Assembly: GCA_027482985.1 (NCBI GenBank)
Contig: JAIXVO010000245.1
Location: forward strand, 1 to 14,037
DNA: 14,037 bases
Direction: 5' to 3'
From: Cyanobacteriota bacterium
Lineage (GTDB): Bacteria; Cyanobacteriota; Cyanobacteriia; Leptolyngbyales; Leptolyngbyaceae
Shown: in pieces, positions 1 to 9,151 of the stretch
How the letters are laid out: the number at the start of each line of letters is the position of its first letter
How positions within the stretch are numbered: position 1 is the first letter of the stretch
Position numbers and translations under genes: made by a program
The notes under the pieces: generated by a model
The model's database searches: none
Told to the model about the DNA's origin: nothing
The model's input: only the letters and a program-made list of their open reading frames with translations

Positions 1-378
<378 letters not shown>

Positions 379-617
379 ATCTAAAACACAGAAAAAGTTC
401 TTAGGCTCTCTCTTTCGTTTCCGTTATCCTTAGACAAGAGACTTATACAAATCCCTTATGCTGAAGGAAAAGTAATTCGGTTTACACCAAACTATCTCGT
501 CTTATCATTCCATTATTCAGGAACTTTTGACGGGTCTAATGGCTTTCAAACTATTTCACTGTCCAGGTTCTAGCAACTTGATTCGATTCCCTCGAAAGGT
601 GTCTCGCTTCAGCCGCA
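379..617 (-). other. Transcribed leader of the 16S rRNA operon
   Basis: About 240 nt lie between the predicted transcription start (about 617) and the mature 16S 5' end. No ORF is supported here. On the minus strand, GAACCTGGACA (560-570) resembles the boxA-like antitermination element of cyanobacterial rRNA leaders and spacers (GAACCTTGAAAA type), but the match is partial. The strand that should pair with the 3' flank of 16S in the RNase III processing stem must be in this stretch, but its partner is outside the window. Confidence 0.6.
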
Positions 618-623
618 TTTACC

Positions 624-652
624 AATATACGGAAATTTGATATGGGTGTCAA
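624..652 (-). promoter_or_regulatory. Strong sigma-70-type promoter of the rRNA operon
   Basis: On the minus strand there is a consensus -35 box TTGACA (647-652), a 17-nt spacer and a near-consensus -10 box TATATT (624-629). It points at the 16S gene, with a predicted start at about 616-619. A short dyad, TAGAA-A-TTCTA (654-664), abuts the -35 box where an UP element or regulator would sit. This is the best promoter match in the window, as expected for rRNA. Confidence 0.85.
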
Positions 653-892
653 CTAGAAATTCTAAGAAGTTTGAGGATTTCTTCTGAAGGTATATGGGGC
701 AGTCGTTTGGGAGGGATTGGTCAGAATTGAGAATTAGCCCGATCGCCCCTCCCTCCTCCTACAACGCTCAAATTACTCCCTGCGTAACTAAAAAGTTGGT
801 CGGTCTGATAGCGTTACAGTGATCAGAGAGAATCAGGCAAGTCCGTTCTTTAGGCTCCGAGTAGACCCCTTATTTTTGATGACAACCGTAAA
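653..892. other. Intergenic region between the rRNA promoter and nadC
   Basis: No gene is supported in these 240 bases. An inverted repeat GGGAGGG (709-715) / CCCTCCC (747-753) encloses a 31-nt loop. I see no convincing -35/-10 pair for nadC. A five-codon mini-ORF, ATG at 879 to TGA at 894-896, overlaps the nadC start in an ATGA arrangement. Confidence 0.5.
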
Positions 893-1765
893 ATGAAGCT
901 TCCTGCTGCTGTGCTACCCCCGTTTTTGGTACTGGATCCACTCTTACAAAGCTGGTTAGTGGAAGATATTGGGCGGGGCGATCGCACTACCCAATCCCTG
1001 TTTCCGGCTGGTTCCAAACCAGGGCAGGCGCGGTGGATCATCAAAGAAGCGGGGGTGGTGGCGGGACTGCCGATTGCCGCCAGAGTGTTTCACCTGCTCA
1101 ACAGCCAGGTAGAGTTCAACGCAATGGTGGCAGAGGGGCAGTGGTGTGAAGCGGGGCAGGCGATCGCCACGATCACTGGTTCGATGGATGCATTATTGAC
1201 GGGAGAGCGAGTCGCGTTGAATCTGGTGATGCGACTGAGTGGAATTGCCAGCATGACGCGGAAATACGTGGAGTTGATTGACGATTTACCGACACAGTTA
1301 GTCGATACCCGCAAAACCACCCCTGGTCTGCGATTGCTGGAGAAATACGCTTCGCAGGTTGGTGGCGCGATGAATCACCGCATGGGCTTGGATGATGCGG
1401 TGATGCTGAAGGATAACCATATTGTGGCAGCGGGCGGCATTGGCGCAGCGATCGCCCAAGTGCGGACACATATGCCTTATCCCCTGACGATTGAGGTGGA
1501 AACGGAAACGCTGGACATGGTGGATGCAGCGCTCGCGCATGGAGCCGACATCATCATGCTGGATAATATGCCGCTGGCGATGATGCAGCAGGCGGTACAC
1601 CGGATTCGGCAAGTGAACGATCGCATCAAAGTTGAAGCGTCTGGCAACATTACGCTGGAGACGATTCGCGCAGTGGCGGCAACGGGGGTCGATTACATTT
1701 CCACGAGTGCGCCAATCACGCGATCGACCTGGTTAGATCTCAGTATGCGATTTACTTCTGACTAA
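893..1765 (+). CDS. nadC: Nicotinate-nucleotide pyrophosphorylase (carboxylating), quinolinate phosphoribosyltransferase
   Basis: This cytosolic enzyme converts quinolinate and PRPP to nicotinate mononucleotide, CO2 and pyrophosphate, the last step of de novo pyridine ring synthesis for NAD. The 290-aa length is normal for the family. The N-terminal domain has EDIGRGDRTT (24-33) and ERVALN (105-110). The barrel domain has DTRKTTPGLR (138-147), HRMGL (162-166) and KDNH (173-176), the substrate-binding Arg, Lys and His residues of the family, and ends with STSAPITRS near residue 270. The ATG at 893 has no clear Shine-Dalgarno and overlaps a five-codon upstream ORF (ATGA). A GTG at 911 is a possible but less likely start. 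It is divergent from the rRNA operon and about 146 bp ahead of the next gene on the same strand. Confidence 0.96.
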   Translation: MKLPAAVLPPFLVLDPLLQSWLVEDIGRGDRTTQSLFPAGSKPGQARWIIKEAGVVAGLPIAARVFHLLNSQVEFNAMVAEGQWCEAGQAIATITGSMDALLTGERVALNLVMRLSGIASMTRKYVELIDDLPTQLVDTRKTTPGLRLLEKYASQVGGAMNHRMGLDDAVMLKDNHIVAAGGIGAAIAQVRTHMPYPLTIEVETETLDMVDAALAHGADIIMLDNMPLAMMQQAVHRIRQVNDRIKVEASGNITLETIRAVAATGVDYISTSAPITRSTWLDLSMRFTSD

Positions 1766-1855
1766 ACTGAAATTACCCTACTGGCAATGAATTAAAGTGT
1801 TGGAATTGCAGCGATCGACCTGGTGAGAACTGAATTCTTTTCCCGTCGATAACCG

Positions 1856-1861
1856 TACAAT
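1856..1861 (+). promoter_or_regulatory. Possible -10 element (TACAAT) upstream of the PtaN-like gene
   Basis: TACAAT lies about 50 bp upstream of the GTG start at 1912. No good -35 hexamer is found at 16-18 nt, so this is a weak prediction based on the -10 alone. Confidence 0.3.
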
Positions 1862-1911
1862 AGTTTGAATGCTCGAAAAATGTGATTGTTCAGTAACCAG
1901 GGAGTAGAAGC

Positions 1912-3000
1912 GTGCCTAACTCAGCGAAATATCTATTAGTGGGATCGACTGAGGCATACAGTGGCAAGTCGGCAACAGTCCTGGGAATCGCGCATCAATT
2001 ACAGAAACGCGGCTTAGACATCGCCTACGGCAAACCCCTCGGCACCTGTTGGGGCGTGGTGCAGGGGGAACAGGTGGAAGAAGATGTGGAGTTTGTTGCT
2101 CAGACGCTGAAATTGCCTGCCAATCGACTTCAGCCCACCGTTCTTCCCTTAACCGATGGCACCATTCAAAAGCGGATTCGGGGTGAGGATCAAGTCGATT
2201 ACCCGCAACTGCTGCAACAGTATTTGCAGTTGCAAGGGCCAGATCTAGTCTTACTAGAAGGGCCATCCAATTTAGAAGAAGGCAGTTTGTTTGATTTGTC
2301 GTTACAGCAAGCGGCGGAAATCGTTGATGCCAAGATTGTCCTGGTTGCTCGATTTCATTCGTTACTGATTGTGGGTGCCCTGATTTCGGCAAAACGGCGG
2401 TTAGGCGATCGCCTCTTGGGGGCTTTCATCAACGACATCCCAGCCGATCGCTTGGCAGAAGTGCAAGATGCTGTGAAACCGTTTCTGGCTGAACGCGGCG
2501 TGCCGATTTTAGGACTGATGCCCCGCAATGAGTTGTTGCGGAGTGTCAGCGTCAAAGATTTGGTGGAGAAGCTGAATGCGGAAGTGCTGTGCCGCAAAGA
2601 TCGGCTGGATTTGATGGTGGAAAGCCTAGCCATTGGCGCGATGAATGTCAATTCGGCCCTGAAGTATTTTCGCAAAGGGCGGAATATGGCCGTGATTACC
2701 GGGGGCGATCGCACCGACATTCAATTGGCGGCGATCGAAACTTCTACTCAATGCTTGATTTTGACCGGACAGATGCGGCCCCATCCGGACGTGGTGAGTC
2801 GGGCAGAAGATTTAGAAATTCCGATTCTGTCCGTTGATTTGGATACGCTGACAACCGTTGAAATTGTGGATCGGGCGATCGGGCAGGTGCGGATTCATGA
2901 ACCCATCAAACTGGATTGTCTCTACACCATGATGGAAAAACACTTTGATTTCGATCGCTTACTCAGCGACTTGAATCTGGAACCTGTGCCCTTGGCATAG
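1912..3000 (+). CDS. Phosphotransacetylase N-terminal-like protein (BioD-like P-loop plus DRTGG domain)
   Basis: The 362-aa protein has a dethiobiotin-synthetase-like P-loop domain with Walker A in GSTEAYSGKSAT (11-22) and an acidic LLEGPSNLEEG segment near residue 120. It is followed by a DRTGG domain, recognised by AVITGGDRTDIQ around residue 260. This is the architecture of the N-terminal, non-catalytic part of long bacterial phosphotransacetylases (COG0857 type). The catalytic PTA_PTB domain is absent and no truncation is visible, so it is probably not an acetyltransferase by itself. A nucleotide-binding or regulatory role is inference. The GTG start is supported by AGGGAG at 1899-1904, 7 nt upstream. 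It converges on glgB with a shared stem-loop. Confidence 0.85.
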   Translation: MPNSAKYLLVGSTEAYSGKSATVLGIAHQLQKRGLDIAYGKPLGTCWGVVQGEQVEEDVEFVAQTLKLPANRLQPTVLPLTDGTIQKRIRGEDQVDYPQLLQQYLQLQGPDLVLLEGPSNLEEGSLFDLSLQQAAEIVDAKIVLVARFHSLLIVGALISAKRRLGDRLLGAFINDIPADRLAEVQDAVKPFLAERGVPILGLMPRNELLRSVSVKDLVEKLNAEVLCRKDRLDLMVESLAIGAMNVNSALKYFRKGRNMAVITGGDRTDIQLAAIETSTQCLILTGQMRPHPDVVSRAEDLEIPILSVDLDTLTTVEIVDRAIGQVRIHEPIKLDCLYTMMEKHFDFDRLLSDLNLEPVPLA

Positions 3001-3026
3001 GCGATCGCGCCGAAATTGCAAAATTT

Positions 3027-3054
3027 AAGCAGGGACTCATCAAAGTCCCTGCTT
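3027..3054. terminator. Bidirectional stem-loop between convergent genes
   Basis: AAGCAGGGACT (3027-3037) and AGTCCCTGCTT (3044-3054) form a perfect 11-bp stem with a 6-nt loop. It lies 27 nt after the stop of the plus-strand gene and 55 nt after the glgB stop. Neither side has a long U-tract; the minus side reads AAATTTTG. It may therefore act as a weak terminator or an mRNA 3'-end stabiliser for both genes. Confidence 0.7.
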
Positions 3055-3108
3055 GATTGTGATCAACGTTAGGCGGAACTGTCTCGCCTCTGACCTGTCG
3101 CGATCGGA

Positions 3109-5436
3109 TTACTCGTCGATCGCAGCCGCACTCACCTCAACTGATTTTAAGGCAGCCTCGGTCTGCACCTGATCCAGCTTAAACATCAGCACGCCCAACG
3201 GTGGCAGACACACATCGAGAGAATAGGGGCGATTTTGGTAAGCCCAATCATCGGTCCACTTACCGCCTAGATTGCCCATATTGCTGCCGCCAAAATCGCG
3301 AGCATCACTATTAAAGACTTCGGTGTAGAAACCTTTGAACGGCACCCCAACGCGGTAGTGAGAGTGTGGTTGCGGCGTGAAGTTACAGACCACGATCGCA
3401 AAATCCTCATAGTCTTTCGCCCAGCGAATGAAGGACACGACACTGTGGCGACTATCACTACAATCAATCCACTCAAAGCCGCCTTGTCCCCCACCAAAGT
3501 CCCACGAGTAAAGGGCAGGTTCACTCTTATACAAGCGATTTAATTGGCCAAAGAAATATTTGAACTTTTGGTGCGCATCAAACTGAAGCAAATTCCACTC
3601 CAAGTCTGCCCACACATTCCATTCATTCCATTGCCCCAACTCCATACTCATGAAGATGGTCTTCTTCCCAGGGTGGCAGAACATATAGGTAAACAGCGCC
3701 CGCATGTTGGCATACTTCTGCCACTCATCACCGGGCATTTTGCCAATCATGGCACTCTTCCCATGCACCACCTCATCATGGGAAAGCGCCAGCATGAAGT
3801 TCTCGCTATGGTGATACATCATGCTGAAAGTGACATTATTCTGGTGAAACTGCCGGAACCAAGGGTCCATGTGGAAGTAGTCCAACATGTCGTGCATCCA
3901 GCCCATGTTCCACTTCAGGTTAAAGCCTAAGCCACCGACGTAGGTGGGCCAGGACACCATCGGCCAATCGGTAGACTCTTCCGCAATGGACAACACACCA
4001 GGGAAGTAGCTGAAAATCACATGGTTCGTTTGCCGCAAGAAATCTGCTGCTTCGATGTGTTCGCGGCCACCATACTGGTTCGCAATCCATTCCCCATCTT
4101 TCCGGAGATAGTCGCGGTAGAGCATGGAAGCGACGGCATCAACGCGCATCCCATCGATGTGATATTTGTCGAACCAGAAGAGGGCATTAGCGACCAGGAA
4201 ATTGCGGACTTCATTGCGCCCGTAATTGAAGACGAGCGTGCCCCATTCTTTGTGTTCACCAATGCGAGGATCAGCGTGTTCATACAAGTGAGTGCCATCA
4301 AAGAAGGCGAGGCCGTGACCATCTTTAGGGAAGTGACCCGGAACCCAGTCCACTAGCACACCCAGCCCATTTTGGTGACATTGATCGATGAAGTACATCA
4401 AGTCTTCTGGGGAGCCGAAGCGAGAGGTGGCGGCATAATAGCCCGTCACCTGATAGCCCCAGGAGCCATCGAAGGGATGCTCAGCGACAGGCAGTAATTC
4501 AATGTGCGTAAACCCTAATTCTTTGACATAGGGAATCATTTTTGCCGCCAGTTCGCGATAAGTGAGGAACCGAGCACCGGGCTTGAGTTCTGACACGACG
4601 ACAACGGGTGCTTCTGTCCCATCGGGTTGCAGGGCAGGCTCAGACGAGGACGCATGCAACCAGGAACCTAAATGGCATTCATAAACTGAAATTGGCTGGG
4701 TCAATGGATCGCTGTGACGACGTTGCTCCATCCATTCGGCATCTTGCCATTGATAGGAATTCAGGTCGGCAACGATCGACGCAGTTTTGGGGCGCGGTTC
4801 TTGTTGAAACCCGTAGGGGTCAGATTTTTCGTAAATATGACCTTCCCAGTTTTTGACTTCGTATTTGTAATGTTCGCCAACGCCAATCCCGGGAATGAAG
4901 AGTTCCCAAACACCATTCACGCGCTTGCTCATCTGGTGGTTGCGGCCATCCCAGTAATTGAAGTCACCCAACAGGGAAACGTTCCGCGCATTGGGTGCCC
5001 ACACTGCAAAATACACGCCCCTCACCCCATTTAATTCAGTGGGATGTGCGCCTAGTTTTTCGTAAATGCGGTGGTGGGTACCTTCACCAAATAAATGGAT
5101 GTCGAAGTCAGTCAGCCAGGGAGAGCGAAACGCATAGGGATCATAAATGACCCGATCGCGATCGCCTTCTTGCAGCCGCAGTTGGTAGTTCGCCAATTCG
5201 GGCGTATCAATGGTGCATTCAAAGAAGTGCGGATGATGCGTCGCCTGCATCGGATATTCTTGCCGCTGTTCAGGAATCACCACCCAAACCGCTTGCGCCG
5301 AAGGTTGGTAAGCCCGCACGACCCAAACTTTTTTGCCTGCCTCAGTCTCTACTTGATGTGGACCCAGCACTTCAAACGGGTCATGATGCTGGTTCCAAAC
5401 AATTCTTTCGATCTGATCAGGACTAATCGTGGTCAT
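3109..5436 (-). CDS. glgB: 1,4-alpha-glucan branching enzyme
   Basis: This GH13 enzyme introduces alpha-1,6 branches into glycogen, the cyanobacterial carbon store. The 775-aa protein has the full bacterial-type architecture. An N-terminal N1 domain (DPFEVLGPH, 19-27) is followed by a CBM48 domain ([10 protein letters not shown] near 141-150, GDFNYWDG 157-164), the catalytic barrel and a C-terminal beta domain. Catalytic residues are D433 in GMRVDAV, E486 in IAEEST and D554 in LSHDEV. Their spacing (53 and 121 residues from D433) equals that of the E. coli triad D405, E458, D526. The ATG at 5436 is preceded by an AGGTAGG ribosome-binding site. It appears monocistronic, with the tail facing the PtaN-like gene. 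Confidence 0.97.
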   Translation of the reverse strand: MTTISPDQIERIVWNQHHDPFEVLGPHQVETEAGKKVWVVRAYQPSAQAVWVVIPEQRQEYPMQATHHPHFFECTIDTPELANYQLRLQEGDRDRVIYDPYAFRSPWLTDFDIHLFGEGTHHRIYEKLGAHPTELNGVRGVYFAVWAPNARNVSLLGDFNYWDGRNHQMSKRVNGVWELFIPGIGVGEHYKYEVKNWEGHIYEKSDPYGFQQEPRPKTASIVADLNSYQWQDAEWMEQRRHSDPLTQPISVYECHLGSWLHASSSEPALQPDGTEAPVVVVSELKPGARFLTYRELAAKMIPYVKELGFTHIELLPVAEHPFDGSWGYQVTGYYAATSRFGSPEDLMYFIDQCHQNGLGVLVDWVPGHFPKDGHGLAFFDGTHLYEHADPRIGEHKEWGTLVFNYGRNEVRNFLVANALFWFDKYHIDGMRVDAVASMLYRDYLRKDGEWIANQYGGREHIEAADFLRQTNHVIFSYFPGVLSIAEESTDWPMVSWPTYVGGLGFNLKWNMGWMHDMLDYFHMDPWFRQFHQNNVTFSMMYHHSENFMLALSHDEVVHGKSAMIGKMPGDEWQKYANMRALFTYMFCHPGKKTIFMSMELGQWNEWNVWADLEWNLLQFDAHQKFKYFFGQLNRLYKSEPALYSWDFGGGQGGFEWIDCSDSRHSVVSFIRWAKDYEDFAIVVCNFTPQPHSHYRVGVPFKGFYTEVFNSDARDFGGSNMGNLGGKWTDDWAYQNRPYSLDVCLPPLGVLMFKLDQVQTEAALKSVEVSAAAIDE

Positions 5437-5735
5437 GGATACCTACCTGGCTGCTTGTAAACTGGCAATAAAATGTAAAGGAATATCAATCAGATGTAAT
5501 AAACCGTAGCAAATGATGGACGAACTCTCAAATAAAAGTTTGCAGTGAACGTCACGATCGCGGACATCTGCTGGGAATTGCATAAACAAAATCCGCCCCA
5601 ACTTTACCATTTTGGCGTGCTAGAGCGGTTTGTTTTTGATCTTAAACAAGGTTATTCGCGTCACCATCGGGGCTGGCCGCGATCGCCCGTTAGCTGATGA
5701 GAAATCGAACGATCACGCTACCGTCGCCTTCCGGC
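5437..5735. other. Intergenic region between glgB and the PSRP-3 gene
   Basis: These 299 bases hold no supported gene. They must contain the glgB promoter (minus strand), but the AT-rich stretch at about 5461-5515 offers only weak boxes and I do not choose one. An imperfect-loop dyad TTGTTT (5630-5635) / AAACAA (5644-5649) and one HIP1 site (5679-5686) are present. No convincing terminator follows the PSRP-3 gene. Confidence 0.5.
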
Positions 5736-6035
5736 TCACGAACTACCCATGAAAATCACTTCTGGGAATTTCGTCTGAGCTTCTAACATCGGACGCTCTT
5801 TCCCTTCTTCTTGCCAGTAGTTAATCACTTCTGTCGCTTTGTTCAGCAAATCGATGCGATCGACTTCATTAATCCAGTGCTTAGCTTCCAGTTCAGTCTT
5901 TAACTGTTCCCAAGCATCATTACGAGGCCAAAAAAAGTAAGATGTCAAAGGGCTAGTTCCCTTACCCACAACCTGATCAACGGCTAACGCCACGTCTTTT
6001 TCTAACCACAGAACTTTCAAAATAAATTTCGGCAA
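5736..6035 (-). CDS. ycf65: 30S ribosomal protein PSRP-3 (Ycf65)
   Basis: The 99-aa protein matches the PSRP-3/Ycf65 family, a 30S-associated ribosomal protein specific to cyanobacteria and plastids. Recognised segments are the N-terminal [19 protein letters not shown] (7-25), the hallmark [18 protein letters not shown] (28-45) and the conserved [12 protein letters not shown] (63-74). The family is close to 100 residues, so the gene is complete. The start is TTG; an in-frame TAG nine codons upstream leaves no other start, and a strong Shine-Dalgarno sits 5 nt before it. It is divergent from the HAD gene. Confidence 0.93.
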   Translation of the reverse strand: MPKFILKVLWLEKDVALAVDQVVGKGTSPLTSYFFWPRNDAWEQLKTELEAKHWINEVDRIDLLNKATEVINYWQEEGKERPMLEAQTKFPEVIFMGSS

Positions 6036-6040
6036 CCCTA

Positions 6041-6046
6041 CCTCCC
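6041..6046 (-). promoter_or_regulatory. Ribosome-binding site that fixes the TTG start of PSRP-3
   Basis: On the minus strand GGGAGG lies 5 nt upstream of the TTG at 6035. This near-perfect anti-16S match supports the unusual start codon. Confidence 0.8.
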
Positions 6047-6079
6047 GCGAAATCCCAAACTATCGGTAAACTACAGCCC

Positions 6080-6085
6080 TTTATA
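6080..6085 (-). promoter_or_regulatory. Possible -10 element (TATAAA) for PSRP-3
   Basis: TATAAA lies on the minus strand about 45 nt before the TTG start in the short divergent gap 6036-6134. No good -35 box is seen, so confidence is low. Confidence 0.3.
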
Positions 6086-6134
6086 GTACCTTATCTTTTT
6101 ACATTTTGTCCTCTTCCTTTTGGTAGGTGTCTCC

Positions 6135-6959
6135 ATGCAACAGTCGGCGATCGTGGTCTTTGATATTGATGGCGTGGTGCGGGATGTGGGTGGCTCTTAC
6201 CGCCGCGCCCTCGCCGATACGGTCGAACATTTAACGCAGGGGCAGTTTCGCCCCTCGCCCGCTGAGATTGACCAACTGAAATCAGAAGGCATCTGGAATA
6301 ACGATTGGGAAGCCTCGCAAGAGTTGGTGTACCGCTATTTTGAACAAGCAAAACTGCCCGTTGAGTCAATTGTCGCGATCGCCGATATCCTCCACCCCGA
6401 TGCCAATGGCCGCGGTGGCGTTCACATTGATTACGATCGCCTGGTCGCCTTCTTCCAATCCCGCTACCGGGGCACCGATCCCATCCACTGGAATGGCTAC
6501 ATCACGCAAGAACCGTTACTCCTGGAACCCAGCTATCTCGACCTCTTAACTGCGGCTGGCATCCGCTGGGGCTTCTTCAGTGGTGCCACACGCGGTTCCG
6601 CCAATTACGTTCTGGAAAAACGCTTGGGCTTACAATCCCCCGTCCTGATCGCCATGGAAGATGCCCCCGGCAAACCCGATCCCACTGGCTTATTTGCCAC
6701 CGTCGCCCAACTCGCCGCCGCCGCGCTCCCAGTTCTATATGTCGGCGATACCGTGGCTGATATGTATACCGTGCAGCGGGCGCGAGAACAACAGCCCGAT
6801 CGCGTGTGGATGGCGATCGGCGTGCTGCCCCCCCATGTCCAGGAAACAGAAGCCCGCAGCCTAGCCTATGCCAACACCCTGGAACAAGCCGGAGCCGATG
6901 CCGTATTCTGGAACGTCCAGGAGTTGACACCAGAAAAGATTGAGAAGTTGCTGGGGTAG
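6135..6959 (+). CDS. HAD-superfamily subfamily IA hydrolase, TIGR01548-like (function unknown)
   Basis: The protein has 274 aa if the ATG at 6135 is used. HAD motif I is VVFDIDGVVRD with D10 and D12, motif II is FFSGATRGS (S149), and the motif III lysine is in GKPDPTG (K180). Motif IV is YVGDTVADMY (D205, D209). A helical cap fills the gap between motifs I and II. The sequence resembles the HAD-SF-IA-hyp1 group found in cyanobacteria and plants; its phosphatase substrate is not known. The ATG is preferred over an in-frame TTG at 6120 because AGGTG lies about 7 nt before it. The downstream gvpK gene converges with only 10 bp between stops. Confidence 0.85.
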   Translation: MQQSAIVVFDIDGVVRDVGGSYRRALADTVEHLTQGQFRPSPAEIDQLKSEGIWNNDWEASQELVYRYFEQAKLPVESIVAIADILHPDANGRGGVHIDYDRLVAFFQSRYRGTDPIHWNGYITQEPLLLEPSYLDLLTAAGIRWGFFSGATRGSANYVLEKRLGLQSPVLIAMEDAPGKPDPTGLFATVAQLAAAALPVLYVGDTVADMYTVQRAREQQPDRVWMAIGVLPPHVQETEARSLAYANTLEQAGADAVFWNVQELTPEKIEKLLG

Positions 6960-6969
6960 AGGAAAGGAG

Positions 6970-7428
6970 TCAAATCGGCTTCGACGTGAGCACCAGTTGA
7001 AGTTTGGCATGGATCAAATCGATGTCGGCAAGACCGAGATCGACTTCACCCTGGACGACAACGCCTGTGTTGAGGAGGCGATCGAGGAGTTCGAGAATGG
7101 TGGGGCTGGCGGACTTTTCGCCGGGGTAGTAGCCGCCGTGGGTGGGGAGGAGGGTGCCGACTTCGCCTAAGTCCAGGTTGAGATCTTTGGGGTCGATGTC
7201 AAAAATTTCGCAGATGTTGAGGATCTGTTCTTGCAATTTCCGCAAGCTGTCGGCGGCGCGATCGAGGTCGTTATCATCTAACTCGCCAGCTTCCATGCGG
7301 CGAATGACTTGCGCCTCCATGAGTTGCCGCACCAACTCCACTACCGTCAACAGGAGGGGAGCCAGTCCCGCATTCGGGCTGGTTTTGGGCGGATGCGTAA
7401 GCGCTATGTTAGGAGGTTTGGAGGACAC
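6970..7428 (-). CDS. gvpK: Gas vesicle protein GvpK
   Basis: GvpK is a minor protein needed for gas vesicle assembly. The 152-aa sequence has a variable N-terminus, then the family core: AGLAPLLLTVVELVRQLMEA (20-39), QVIRRM, AADSLRKLQEQIL, LNLDLGEVGTLLP and the C-terminal TILELLDRLLNTGVVV with DLIHAKLQLVLTSKP. It is the last gene of the gvp cluster here, 62 bp after gvpJ. The start is GTG with no visible Shine-Dalgarno; an ATG 23 nt upstream is out of frame. Its stop is 10 bp from the stop of the opposing HAD gene, and no terminator fits between them. Confidence 0.95.
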   Translation of the reverse strand: MSSKPPNIALTHPPKTSPNAGLAPLLLTVVELVRQLMEAQVIRRMEAGELDDNDLDRAADSLRKLQEQILNICEIFDIDPKDLNLDLGEVGTLLPTHGGYYPGEKSASPTILELLDRLLNTGVVVQGEVDLGLADIDLIHAKLQLVLTSKPI

Positions 7429-7490
7429 GCTGTTTGTGTTAGATGGGACATCTAACCTTCATTGTGCTGGATTTCGTCGATCGCGATCGC

Positions 7491-7916
7491 TTACAGTCCC
7501 AGGAGTTCATCACTCAAGGATTGCAGCGTCGGTTCAGAGTTGGCTTGGAGCGGGGTAGCAGGAGGCAGCGATCGCATCGCTTTCAGTTCGGTTTCCAGAG
7601 TTTCGATCCGTTCCTGCAATTGCCGATTGGATTCCAGCAAGTTTTGGGTTTGAGCACTGAAGTGGGGGTTATTTTCCCACCAGTTAATGCCAATCTCGCG
7701 GGCTTTGTCTACGGAGGAAATTAACAGTCGCAGCCGAATATTCAGCAATTCGGTATTTGCGACCGAAACAGAAATATCGCCCGCAATCACGATGCCTTTA
7801 TCCAATACCCGTTCCAACACATCCGCCAGGGACGAACCCATCGTTGAAGTTTGAATAGTGCGGGCAGAATCTTTGGTCGAAACTGGAAACGCTTGAGTGG
7901 GAACAACAGTCGCCAT
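7491..7916 (-). CDS. gvpJ: Gas vesicle protein GvpJ (GvpA paralogue)
   Basis: This is a minor structural/assembly protein of the GvpA family, 141 aa. Residues 28-75 (SSLADVLERVLDKGIVIAGD onward) align with GvpA in this window. A Trp-rich link (INWWENNP, 77-84) and a likely coiled-coil tail (ERIETLETELKAM) follow, as in GvpJ and unlike the short GvpA. The start ATG overlaps the gvpN stop by 1 nt (TAATG), which implies translational coupling. Confidence 0.93.
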   Translation of the reverse strand: MATVVPTQAFPVSTKDSARTIQTSTMGSSLADVLERVLDKGIVIAGDISVSVANTELLNIRLRLLISSVDKAREIGINWWENNPHFSAQTQNLLESNRQLQERIETLETELKAMRSLPPATPLQANSEPTLQSLSDELLGL

Positions 7917-9151
7917 TACACACCTTCCTTCAGGACATAAAGCCGATACCGCTGTTCAATTTTGCCCTCGGCCATTAAGTGTTTGAGGGTATTCACGGCT
8001 TGGATGCGATCGAGCTGTAAGGCTTTTTCCAGATCCGTCAGTTTGGCACCCTGAGTTTGCTGCAGGTAGGCCAAAATTTCCGCGACATAGGGCATCGGTT
8101 CCGCGATCGGCTCCAGCGTGGCTACACTCGCTTTGCGGGATGACTTGGCAGTGGGAGCTTTAGCATCGGCTTCTAACGCTGCCAGGTTTTGGGCAATCTC
8201 GGCGGGTGATGGCGCACTCACGGGCACTGCTGCCGCTGACTCGACCACCGGAATTTCGCCCCAACCTTCCTGTACCATCTGATTCAGCACTTCCCACAAG
8301 GCTTTGGTCGCCTCTTCGAGGGCAATTCCCGCTCGTGACAGCAGAATGTCAGCGCACACATCCCGAAACTCTGGATTTTCAGCCGCCACGAGAATCTCAT
8401 GCTCCTGACAAATCTTGGCCAGCATCAGCCCCGATCTCAAGCCTGAAGCCTTCTCTGCTCCGGTTTTCTGGCGGTAGGCGCGGACCAAACGGACGATCAA
8501 CATGGCACTGGCGCGATCGCACTCCGTCTTCTGCACCAGAATTTCCAGTTGCGTCAACTCATCTGGCTCTGGAATATTGATCGTAATCAACCGATCCATG
8601 AGGGCATCCTGCGTCTGATGCACCCCCACGTATTCTTCCGGGTTCGAGGTGAGAATCGCCCGGAAATGCGGATCGACTCGCAAATATTCACTCCGGTTAT
8701 TGCTGGGCGGCAACACTAACAGCTTCTCTTCCAAAGCGGACAACAGCACGTTGTTGACTTCTGGGCGGGAGCGATTGAATTCGTCGTAGACCAGCGTAAA
8801 GCCTTCCCGACAGGCCAGCGTCAGGCGAGAATCAACCCAGTTCTGGCGCAACTCATCTTCGACCTTGACGACATTGTGGATGTAATTATCCACCACCTTT
8901 TTGCGGGTGTAGCCCGTCTGGTTGCCAATCAGGTCGGAGGTCTTAAATTCGTCGTCGCCATAAATCAGCATCATGGGACGGGCCAGCAAGTCTGCGAGAT
9001 GAACGGCCAGAGTGGTTTTACCCGTACCAGCGGGACCGCGTAAATGGACAGAATAGCCCGATTGCAGGTAGCGTAAGGCGCGGGCTACTACGCGTTCCAC
9101 GGCGGGGGTGCTGACAAATCGACGGGGGGCGGCTCGGAGGATGGTGGTCAT
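7916..9151 (-). CDS. gvpN: Gas vesicle protein GvpN, AAA+ ATPase with C-terminal winged-helix-like extension
   Basis: This is a MoxR-like AAA+ ATPase that promotes gas vesicle formation. In the 411-aa protein, Walker A is GPAGTGKTT (39-47), Walker [13 protein letters not shown] (120-131), sensor 1 TSNP (168-171), and D186-R187 lie at the expected arginine-finger region. The GvpN core ends near residue 300. An Ala/Pro/Ser-rich linker (about 305-350) follows, then a 60-residue terminal domain (351-411) that is 22/52 identical to the end of GvpC. This extension makes the protein clearly longer than the core family. No Shine-Dalgarno precedes the ATG: the 25-bp gap to gvpC is a C-rich tandem repeat on the coding strand, so initiation may depend on gvpC translation. 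Its stop overlaps the gvpJ start. Confidence 0.95.
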   Translation of the reverse strand: MTTILRAAPRRFVSTPAVERVVARALRYLQSGYSVHLRGPAGTGKTTLAVHLADLLARPMMLIYGDDEFKTSDLIGNQTGYTRKKVVDNYIHNVVKVEDELRQNWVDSRLTLACREGFTLVYDEFNRSRPEVNNVLLSALEEKLLVLPPSNNRSEYLRVDPHFRAILTSNPEEYVGVHQTQDALMDRLITINIPEPDELTQLEILVQKTECDRASAMLIVRLVRAYRQKTGAEKASGLRSGLMLAKICQEHEILVAAENPEFRDVCADILLSRAGIALEEATKALWEVLNQMVQEGWGEIPVVESAAAVPVSAPSPAEIAQNLAALEADAKAPTAKSSRKASVATLEPIAEPMPYVAEILAYLQQTQGAKLTDLEKALQLDRIQAVNTLKHLMAEGKIEQRYRLYVLKEGV

